From Oceanicaulis sp052055585 (lineage in GTDB: Bacteria > Pseudomonadota > Alphaproteobacteria > Caulobacterales > Maricaulaceae): a DNA stretch of 64,000 bases. The position numbers and the translations under genes are program-made. Within the stretch, counting starts at the first letter, position 1. Every line of letters begins with the position of its first letter. The notes below the pieces were generated by a model. The model was given only the letters and a program-made list of their open reading frames with translations. It was not told the origin of the DNA and searched no databases. The stretch is from assembly GCF_052055585.1 (NCBI RefSeq), contig NZ_CP170485.1, positions 682,001 to 746,000 of the forward strand, read 5' to 3'. This document shows, piece by piece, positions 43,254-52,400 of the stretch.

Positions 43254-43826
43254 CTAACTTTTTCTATTCATGAGTTTCATCGTCCGGAAGGTCAGGGATA
43301 CGCGGCGAGTTCTGGGCTGGCGCACGCCCTTGATCACATCAGACTTTCGGGCCGGGATGGCATGGGTCCAGTCATAGCGGGCTTCGCCGGACAGGATGAG
43401 GAGTGAGCGGGGTTCCAGTCGCAGACTGATACGATCATCCGTGTGCGTGTTCCGTAGCTCCATCTGCGCGCCGCCCGTCAGGCTGAGGGAGGCGATGGCG
43501 GGACCAAAGCAGGGCGCGCAATCGATATGGGCCGATATGCCTTGCCCTGGGTCATATTCATTGATGATGACCTGATCGGGGATGGCGTCAAACTCGGATA
43601 TTTGAGCGATGTTGTGAGCGAGGGGCGCGAGCCAGTCAGGCAGCGGCCCGAGCCGCATATCCGGGCTCACGGTCCGGGCGCGGTAATCATAGCTCCAGCC
43701 ATAGTGCTGGACCCGGCGTTTCAGGTCAGAGCGCCAGGGCTGGCCATCCACCGTCGCAAGCAAGTCTTCAGCCGTTTGGCTGGAGAGATAGGGATCCAGA
43801 AGTCGTGCGCCGTGAGGGGGCTTCAT
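43254..43826 (-). CDS. alkB: AlkB-type 2-oxoglutarate/Fe(II)-dependent DNA repair dioxygenase
   Basis: 190 residues. AlkB removes alkyl groups from DNA bases by oxidation. Motifs: NEYDPGQGISAHIDCAP with the HxD iron ligands, DWTHAIPARKSD with the distal His, and RTRRVSLTFR whose arginines bind 2-oxoglutarate. Substrate-recognition segment QHYGWSYDYRAR lies at ~40-50. The start overlaps the stop of the upstream peptidase gene by ATGA, so they form a coupled pair. The 3' end lies four bases from the opposite-strand tRNA gene. Confidence 0.92.
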   Translation of the reverse strand: MKPPHGARLLDPYLSSQTAEDLLATVDGQPWRSDLKRRVQHYGWSYDYRARTVSPDMRLGPLPDWLAPLAHNIAQISEFDAIPDQVIINEYDPGQGISAHIDCAPCFGPAIASLSLTGGAQMELRNTHTDDRISLRLEPRSLLILSGEARYDWTHAIPARKSDVIKGVRQPRTRRVSLTFRTMKLMNRKS

Positions 43827-45211
43827 TGCCCCGAACCGATGAGTGTCAGCTCGGTCTGGCGGCCGTCCAGAAAGCGCACGGTTTCACCGTCGAAGAAGGC
43901 GTCCTCCTCGGTGCGGAAATCCACCACCTGGCCGCCCCATTCGGGCACGGCGTTGTAAGAGGTCAGCTCGATGGACCATGCGGTGTCAGCGTTGATCAAT
44001 CCTGCGCCGCGCGGATCGGCGTCCTGATTGTCCCAGAAGCCGATGGCCGGGCCGGCGCCATGGCCGTGCGTGCCGATGGGGTGGGAATAGATCGACGGGT
44101 CGAGCCCTTCCGCAATCGCCTGCGCCCGCGCCCGCGCCAGAACCTCATTGCCGCTCAACCCGGTTTCAAAGTGCGACATCAGAATGTCCTGAACCCGGTT
44201 GCTGGCGGCGAGGCCTTGCCGCAGCCCTTCGGGCGCTTCGGTCTCGCCGGGCTTGAGCACATAGGCGAGATGCTGGGTGTCGGTGTTCAGACGTAGATAG
44301 GTGATACCGAAATCGGTCCACAGAAGATCGCCCGGCTCGATCACGGTATCGCCGCCCAGCATGGTGTCGGCGCCTTCGCGCTGGATGCCGATGGAGGGGT
44401 GGAACCAGGGCGTCAGGCCCAGACGGGACAATTCCTCGCGATACCACCAGACCACGTCATCGGCGGTGGTCACCCCCGGCGTGATGACTTCATTGGAAAA
44501 CGCGCGCCCGATCAGGGCGTGGGCGATCCGCACCACGCCGGGATAGATCTCCACTTCCGACGGCGTGCGGGTTTCAAGCCAGCGCACGGCCAGCGTTTCT
44601 CCGGACATGATCCGCTCTTGGTAAGCGTCGGGAAGGGCGCTGGTCATGAGCCGGTACTGGCTCAGCGTCATGCCGTCGCCAAAGGCGGTCATGTCCGAAT
44701 AGTTGATGGCGATATTGGCGGGGTCGCGCTCGACGATGATGTCGGCGACAGCCTGCCATTGATCGGGTTCCTCGTCCGGATTCCAGGACGGCTCGAACAG
44801 GCCGGCGAGGCCATAGCGGCTGACCGTCAGCCGCTCGATGGGCTGGCCGTCGCCGGGGTCGGAGAAGATGAGGATGGTGCGACGGCGTGCGGCCATGCTG
44901 CGCGCATCGAGCAGGCTTTCCACTACCGGCTCCTCGAAATATTCCCGCGACATCAGCACCCACATGGGCACGCCCTGTTCGCGCATGATCTGCGGGATGA
45001 TGGTGTCCAACCGCTCCTCGAGAATGCGGTCGATCACCACGGCCCTCTCGCGCAGGGGCAGGATGGGCGGAAGCCCGGGATGGCTGTGCTCGACCTCGCT
45101 CATGGGAAAAACGGGCGGCGACTGGGTCTGCGCGACTGCCGGAGCCCCCGTCATGAGTATGGCCAGCACCGTCGTCAGTGCGCTGGCGAGGGGCGTAATC
45201 ATAAAGGGCAT
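43823..45211 (-). CDS. exported M24-family (creatinase/prolidase-fold) peptidase
   Basis: About 463 residues from the ATG at 45211; in-frame starts upstream reach the end of the LysR gene and lack a signal. Signal peptide PLASALTTVLAILMTGAPAVAQ. The C-terminal 'pita-bread' domain has metal-ligand-type motifs WTDFGITYLRLNTDTQH (two Asp), HPIGTHGHGAGPAIG (His) and SIELTSYNAVPEWGGQ (Glu), then RTEEDAFF. The N-terminal domain is creatinase-like. It probably cleaves Xaa-Pro peptides in the periplasm. Translationally coupled to alkB. Confidence 0.85.
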   Translation of the reverse strand: MPFMITPLASALTTVLAILMTGAPAVAQTQSPPVFPMSEVEHSHPGLPPILPLRERAVVIDRILEERLDTIIPQIMREQGVPMWVLMSREYFEEPVVESLLDARSMAARRRTILIFSDPGDGQPIERLTVSRYGLAGLFEPSWNPDEEPDQWQAVADIIVERDPANIAINYSDMTAFGDGMTLSQYRLMTSALPDAYQERIMSGETLAVRWLETRTPSEVEIYPGVVRIAHALIGRAFSNEVITPGVTTADDVVWWYREELSRLGLTPWFHPSIGIQREGADTMLGGDTVIEPGDLLWTDFGITYLRLNTDTQHLAYVLKPGETEAPEGLRQGLAASNRVQDILMSHFETGLSGNEVLARARAQAIAEGLDPSIYSHPIGTHGHGAGPAIGFWDNQDADPRGAGLINADTAWSIELTSYNAVPEWGGQVVDFRTEEDAFFDGETVRFLDGRQTELTLIGSGQ

Positions 45212-45321
45212 GGCTCGCGCTTTCGGGTTTCGTGACGCTGGGTCCGGGGTGGAAAGCATAATCGCGGCGCGAAAGGCGGAATGTCCAGTAGCGTACGGGT
45301 CTTTTGCGATCGGTGTGCCGA

Positions 45322-46251
45322 CTACGTCGCCGCTTGCGCTGCAGCCGCCGCCTGCCGGAGGGCGACGGCGATTTCTGCTCGCAGCCATTTATGGGCGGGA
45401 TCATTGGTGTGGCTGGATTTCCAGGTCATGTAGATACGCTCTTCGGGATAGTCGAAGGGCAGGTCGTAGATCGCCAGCGGATAATTGCGCGAGATCGCCC
45501 GGGCGAAGGCGGTCGGCATGATCGCAACCAGATCCGTCGTCATCAGGATGTGCGGGAAGGACCAGAACTTGGAGACCGAATAGGCGACGTGTCGCTGGAT
45601 ATCGAACCGGCGCAGCGCCTCGTCCAGCCTGGACAACGCCCGCACCTGCGGGAGTAGCGCCACATGGCCGAGCTTGCGGAAATGATCGAGCGTAAACTCG
45701 CCCTCGATGTCTGGGTGATCCTTGCGCGCGACCATCGACAGGTGCACGGGCGCGAGCGCCTCACACTGTGTCTCGCGACTGTCCAGCATGAAGCCCGAAA
45801 TCACCAGATCCAGCGATCCGTCATTCAGCCCCTCGTTCATGGGCGTGTTCAGAATACCCAGATTTTCAATCGAGACCGTCTTGAACTTCTGGATCTGACG
45901 GATCACGTGCGGCATCACGATGGGCTCCATAGCATCCAGCACGACGATGCGGAAATGCCGGCTTGTGCTTGCAGGATCAAAGTGCTCCTCGGGCGCCACG
46001 CCGTTCTGGATCAACTGCAAGGCGTCGCGCACCGGCCCGATCATCTGGACGGCCCGTGTGGTCGGCTCCACGCCGCGACCGGCGCGCACGAAAAGCGGAT
46101 CATCGAGACTTTCCCGCAGGCGCCGCAGGGCGTTCGAGATGGTGGGCTGGCTCATTCCCAGTCGGCGGGCGGCCTGGGAAATGTTGGCGCACGAATAGAC
46201 CGCTTCGAAGACCACCAGCAGGTTCAGATCCAGGTTCTTCAGGTTCGCCAA
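45322..46251 (-). CDS. LysR-family regulator (NodD/SyrM-like) divergent from the giant autotransporter
   Basis: 309 residues starting with TTG at 46251: a strong TGTGGAGG lies seven bases upstream and an in-frame TAG precedes it, so no ATG is possible. The N-terminal winged helix is LDLNLLVVFEAVYSCANISQAARRLGMSQPTISNALRRLR in two halves (residues 8-47), followed by RAGRGVEPTTRAVQM. The effector domain has RHFRIVVLDAMEPIVMPHV and the NodD-like ARKDHPDI stretch. The 176-bp AT-rich intergenic region with a perfect palindrome suggests autoregulation and control of the divergent autotransporter. Confidence 0.92.
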   Translation of the reverse strand: MANLKNLDLNLLVVFEAVYSCANISQAARRLGMSQPTISNALRRLRESLDDPLFVRAGRGVEPTTRAVQMIGPVRDALQLIQNGVAPEEHFDPASTSRHFRIVVLDAMEPIVMPHVIRQIQKFKTVSIENLGILNTPMNEGLNDGSLDLVISGFMLDSRETQCEALAPVHLSMVARKDHPDIEGEFTLDHFRKLGHVALLPQVRALSRLDEALRRFDIQRHVAYSVSKFWSFPHILMTTDLVAIMPTAFARAISRNYPLAIYDLPFDYPEERIYMTWKSSHTNDPAHKWLRAEIAVALRQAAAAAQAAT

Positions 46252-46278
46252 CGACTTGCCTCCACAGAACTATTTCGA

Positions 46279-46297
46279 AAATGAATGTACTTCATTT
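46279..46297. promoter_or_regulatory. palindrome in the LysR/autotransporter intergenic region
   Basis: AAATGAA, five bases, TTCATTT: a perfect 7-bp inverted repeat 28 bp upstream of the LysR start and ~130 bp from the autotransporter ATG, inside an AT-rich promoter tract. Its size and position fit a LysR-type recognition site (inference). Confidence 0.5.
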
Positions 46298-46427
46298 GAA
46301 TTATTTGGCTATCAAGTCGTTTAAACTTTGTAAAGGATTGCGCGCGGCGGAGAGCGCCTCGCAGACGCTTCTGAGGGGGGAGTGACGCGGTGCGGCCCGC
46401 TCAAGGGTAGCAAGAGCAAGTAAGAAC

Positions 46428-49400
46428 ATGAAAAGTCAGGGGTCTGTGACACCGGGCGGCGCAAAGCCGTTTTCCGGAGCGGGGGAAGTTTGCGCCAGCG
46501 TCAAGCGCGCGTTCACGCTTGCATCGCGCACGCTGGCGCTGGCCGTGTTCGGAGCGGGCGTGACGGCCGCGGCTGCACAGGCTCAAGGTTGGAGCAACCC
46601 GTCCGTCAGCCTGTCTCTGCCGTCCGACGACAGGTGCGTCGCCGGCCCATACAGCAACTCTAGCTACACAGAAGTGCGGGCCCAATGGACGGCCTACAAC
46701 ACCAACCCCAGTGGCGGCGATGAGCTTCGGCTTGTCACCTGGGATGAACGCGATTCTTCGGCCGCGATAGAATCCACTGTGCCTAATGCAGGCCCGGGTC
46801 AGCTGGCGCAGCAGACCCATACCCGTAACCAGTTTAATACCCGCTTGGTGGCGGGTAGATATCTGTACTACGGCCTCAGTGGCGATTGGGCGTCGGGAAG
46901 CATCCGGTCCTGGAACCAGCCGCCCACCAGCCCACCGGACGTATCCGCTCCGGCGGACGGAGTGGCCGGCTACACGAGTCTGGACATGACGACAGACCCC
47001 GATTGCGTCCCCCGGCCTGAAATAGAAGTTACCGGCGACGGCTGGAACATCGCCGATGGCGACAGCTCCCCGCGGGCGCTCGACCATACGGATTTCGGCT
47101 CGGTTGATGTGAGTGGCGTCCAGACCTTCCGGACCTTCACCGTGACCAATTCAGGCACCGGCACACTGACCCTTGGCAGCAATGCGGCCAGCCTTTCTGG
47201 CCCTGCAGCCGCTGACTATGTGATCACCTCGCAACCCGCGACGAGCCTGGCGCCAGGCGGCACAACTACGGTCGTGATCCGGTTCGATCCGTCCGCCGCC
47301 GGGACGCGTAGCGCCACCCTGACAATCGCCAACAATGATAGCGATGAGTCCCCGTTCAATTTCGCCATTCAGGGGACCGGTGTGGTTCCTCCAAGCGTCA
47401 CGCTGTCGGTCTCGACCATCAGTGCGTCCGAAGGCGACGGCTCGGTGGTGCTGACGGCGACGCAGTCCAGCGCGACTGTGCAAGCGACCACGGTCAATCT
47501 TTCCTATTCGGGGACGGCCAGCGGATCCGGCGTCGATTTTACGGGCCCTGCCAGCATCACCATCCCCGCCAACGCGACCTCGCAAACGGCCCAGATCAGC
47601 TTTGTGGACGATACGGTTGATGAGGATGACGAGACGATCATCGTCGATATCGCGTCAGTGTCTGGCGGGAACAGCGCGATCGAGGACGGCGTTCAGCAAC
47701 AAACAATCACGCTCACCGACAATGACGCCGCACCAACGATCAGCATCGCTGACGCTGAAGATACGGAAGGGAGCGGCGCCCTCGACTTTGTCGTCTCACT
47801 GAACGCCGCATCGACCCGAACGGTCACGGTTGTCTACGCGACAAGCAATTGGACCGCCTCCGCCGGAACGGACTACACGGCGGCAACGGGCACGGTGACC
47901 TTCAACCCCGGCGAGACGAGCAAGTCCGTCTCCGTCACTCTGATCGACGATGGGGTGGTCGAAAGCGATGAATGGGTGACGGTGATGCTGTCATCGCCCA
48001 CGAACGCGACGATTGCTGACTCCAGCGCCACGGGCACGATCCTCGATGACGATCAGCATTCCGACGTGACGCTGTCGGTCTCCACCATCAGCGCGTCCGA
48101 AGGCGATGGCTCCGTGGTCCTGACGGCGACAAAGTCGAGCGCGACATCAGAAGCGACCATCGTCAATCTCTCATATTCGGGCACCGCGAACGGATCCGGC
48201 ATCGATTATACCGGCCCCGCCAGCATCACCATCCCGGCCAACGCGACCAGCCAAACCGCCCAGATCAGTTTTGTGGACGATGCTGCCGATGAGAGTGACG
48301 AGACAATCCATGTCGACATCGCCTCAGTCACCGGCGGAAACGGGGCGACCGAGGACGGCGTCCAGCAAGTAACGATCACGCTCACGGACAATGACGCTGC
48401 ACCCACGATCAGTGTCGCTGACGATGAGGAACTGGAAGCGAACGGCGCGCTTGATTTTGTCGTCACGCTCAGCGCTGCGTCGACCCAAGCGATCCTGGTC
48501 GATTACGCCACAAGCAACTGGACCGCGTCTTCGGGAACGGACTACACGGCGGCTTCAGGCACGCTGACCTTCGCCCCCGGCCAAACGAGCAAATCCATCC
48601 CCGTCACTCTGCTCGATGATGGGGTGGTCGAACGCGATGAATGGGTGACGTTGACCCTGTCATCGCCCACGAACGCGACGATTGCTGACTCCAGTGCGCG
48701 GGGCACAATCACGAACGATGACACTGCGACGCTCTCGATCGCAGATGTCCAGAACCAGGAGGGGGCAGGGCTGACCTTCACCCTCACCCTAAGCGCGCCG
48801 GTGGACACCGATATTCGCTATAAGGCCAGTACCACGGACGGGACGGCGATTGCGGGGGATGATTACACCGCGCTCGGTAGTGGGTCTCTGCGCACCATTT
48901 CCGCAGGTGATCAAACGGTGAGCCTGCCGGTGACGATTGCTGATGATGGGCTTCCCGAAGCGGACGAGACCTTCACGGTGACGTTGTTTGATCTCGACCC
49001 TGCGAGCCGTGATGTGACGCTGGGCGACGCCAGCGCTACGGGCACGATCCTCAATGACGACCAGTATCCTGATGTGACGCTCTCCGCCTCGCCGACGACC
49101 CTTGCGGAAAACGGCGGGACGAGCACGCTGACCGCCACACTGTCCGCCATCTGGAGCCAGGACGTCACTGTGGCGCTGGCCTATTCCAATGCCAACGCCA
49201 CCGGCCCGGCCTCCATCGTGGTGCCTGCGGGTGACCTGACCGCAACCGGGACCGTGACCGCGGTCGATAACGCCATTGATGAACCCGATCGCACGGTCGA
49301 GGTGTCGGTGGATTCCGTCACCAACGGGGTTGAGGACGGCGTGCAGGCGGTGACGCTGACGCTGACCGATGACGAAGGCGCGCCGAGCCTGTCCATTGCG

Positions 49401-52400
49401 GACGTGTCGCTGAACGAGGGTGCGTCTGGAACAAAGGCGATGACCTTCACCGCCACGCTTTCAACTGCGTCGGCGCAGACGGTCACGGTCGATTATGCGA
49501 CCTCGAGCGGCACAGCGACCGCCAATGTCGACTTCGACACGGCGACCGGCACGCTCAACTTCGCGCCAGGGCAAACCCAGCAGACGTTTGATGTGACGAT
49601 TAACAGCGAGAACCGAGTTGAGCTCGACGAAACCTTCACGGTCACCCTGTCCTCGCCGACCAACGCGACCATCGCCGACGCGACCGCGACCGGTACGATC
49701 CTGAACGACGATGCCGCGACGATCTCCATCGCCGATGGTCAGCGCCTTGAAGGGGATGCCTCTGACAATTCGCTGAACCTGTTGGTGTCGATGAGTGCGC
49801 CTGTGGACGTGTCCATATCGCTGACAGCCACGACATCGGATGGCACGGCGACGGCGCCTGCGGATTATCACGCAGTGTCCGCCGCATCCTATTCGATCTC
49901 CGATGGCCAGATGGGACGTTTCATTCCGGTCAGCACCAAGGCCGACACTGAGTTCGAGCCGGACGAAACCTTTACGCTGACGCTTGCTGATCTCGATGCG
50001 TCCGGCCGCGCCGTGACCTTCTCCGACGCGACGGCGACAGTCACCATTCGCAATGATGACGCCGCCCCTGAAGTGACGCTCTCTGCTTCGCCGACAACCA
50101 TCGCGGAAAACGCCGGGACGAGCACGCTGACCGCCACGCTGTCTGCGACTTCGACCGAGGATGTCACTGTGACGCTGGCCTATTCCAATGCCAACGCCAC
50201 CGGCCCGGCCTCCATCGTGGTCCCGGCGGGAGACCTGACGGCGACGGCGACTGTGACAGCGGTGGATAACGCCATCGATGAACCCGATCGCACGATCGAG
50301 GTCTCTGTGGATTCCGTGACAAACGGGACCGAGAACGGCGTGCAGGCGGTGACGCTGACGCTGACCGACGACGAAGGGGCGCCCAGCCTCTCCATTGCGG
50401 ATGTGTCGCTGAGCGAAGGCGCATCCGGGACGAGCACAATGACCTTCACGGTCAGCCTGTCGGCGACGTCAGGCCAGACGGTGACGGTCGACTATGCGAC
50501 TTCAGACGGTACGGCCACGGCCGGGGCGGATTACACCGCCGCCTCGGGGACGCTCACCTTTACCCCGGGCCAGACCCAGCAGACCTTTGACGTCACGGTC
50601 AGCGGGGACAATGTGGTGGAGCTGACCGAAACCTTCACCGTCACCCTCTCTTCGGCGAACAATGCGGCGATTTCGGACGCCTCCGCGACCGGCACGATCA
50701 CGAACGATGATTCCGCGACGCTCTCCATCGCCAATAGCGGAGTGTTTGAGACCGAAGCCGATCAGCCTGTGTCCCTGATCGCCACCCTGAGTGCGCCGGT
50801 GGATACGAGCATCAGTTTTGAAGCGAGCACCGCAGATGGTACGGCGACAGCGCCGTCCGACTATGACGCGATGGTCGACCGTTCCTGGAGCATCAATACG
50901 GGCCAGACGACCGTCAGCGTTCTCGTCAACGTCAAGGGCGACGCCGCGTTTGAGCCCAATGAGACCTTCACGGTGACGATGGCCAATCTGGCCGCGTCCG
51001 GTCGTGATGTGACGTTCGCCGACACCTCAGGCACGGTCAGCATTCTCAATAACGATTCCGCGCCCAATGTGACGCTCTCTGCTTCCCCGACGACGATTTC
51101 GGAAAATGCCGGGACGAGCACGCTGACCGCGACGCTGTCCGCGACCTCGACCGAGGACGTCACTGTGTCGCTGGCCTATTCCAATGCCAACGCCACCGGC
51201 CCGGCTTCCATCGTGGTCCCGGCGGGCGACCTGACGGCGACGGCGACCGTGACGGCGGTCGACAACACTGTCGATGAACCCGATCGCACCATCGAGGTCT
51301 CGGTGAATTCCGTGACGAACGGGACCGAGAACGGCGTGCAGGCGGTGACGCTGACGCTCACCGACGATGAGGGGGCGCCGAGCCTCTCCATTGCGGACGT
51401 CTCGATCAACGAAGGCGCGTCCGGCACGAGCACGCTGACCTTCACAGTCACACTCTCCACGGCGTCGGCGCAGACCGTCACCGTTGATTATGCAACATCC
51501 GACGGCACGGCCACGGCCGGTGCGGACTATACCGCCGCCTCGGGGACGCTCACCTTTACCCCGGCCCAGACCCAGCAGAGCTTTGACGTCACGGTCAGCG
51601 GTGATGCTGTCGTGGAAGCCAGTGAAACCATCACGGCGACCCTGTCCTCGGCGGCCAATGCTGTGATTGGAGATGCCAGCGCGACGGGCACAATCACCAA
51701 TGACGATGCAGCCAGTCTGTCGATCTCCGATGTAACCCAGGCCGAGGGTGATGCGGGGACGACCGCGTTTGACTTCACGGTCAGCCTGTCCAACCCGATC
51801 GATACGTTGATCAGCGTGGACGCCGCGACCGCGGACGACAGCGCGACGACCGCAGACGGAGACTACACGGCAAACACACAGACGCTGACCTTCGCCGCCG
51901 GTGCGGTGAGCCAGACGTTCACGATCCATGTTGCGGGCGATACGGACTTTGAAAGCGATGAGGCTTTCCTGGCCCAGCTGTCCAATCTGCAAGCGGGTGG
52001 ACGAAACGTGTCGATCGCTGATGCCTCGGGGCGGGGCGTGGTCCAGAACGATGACGGTTCTCCGCCGCCTTCGCTTTCGGTGGCCGATGTCGCGATCAAT
52101 GAGTCCGACGCGGTGGCGACGATCCGTGTGACGCTCGATGCGCCGTCGGCGGCGCCCGTCAGCTTTAACTGGTCGACCGCGGATAACAGCGCGATTGCAC
52201 CAGGCGACTATAGCGCCGTTACGAACAGGGCGGAGACCATTCCCGCGGGAACGACCCGGCTGGATCTCTCCGTCCCGATCACGGACGATGCAGAGGAAGA
52301 GCCCTCCGAGACCTTTACTGTCACGCTTTCCGGCCTTTCGGGTGCGATTGCAGCGGATAGCGAGGCGGTCGTCACCATCAACGCGAACGATATCGCCGTG

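Noticed and set aside
49071..52055. possible CRISPR array
   Set aside because: The repeats are ~1 kb, encode protein in frame, and have no short constant repeats with variable spacers.
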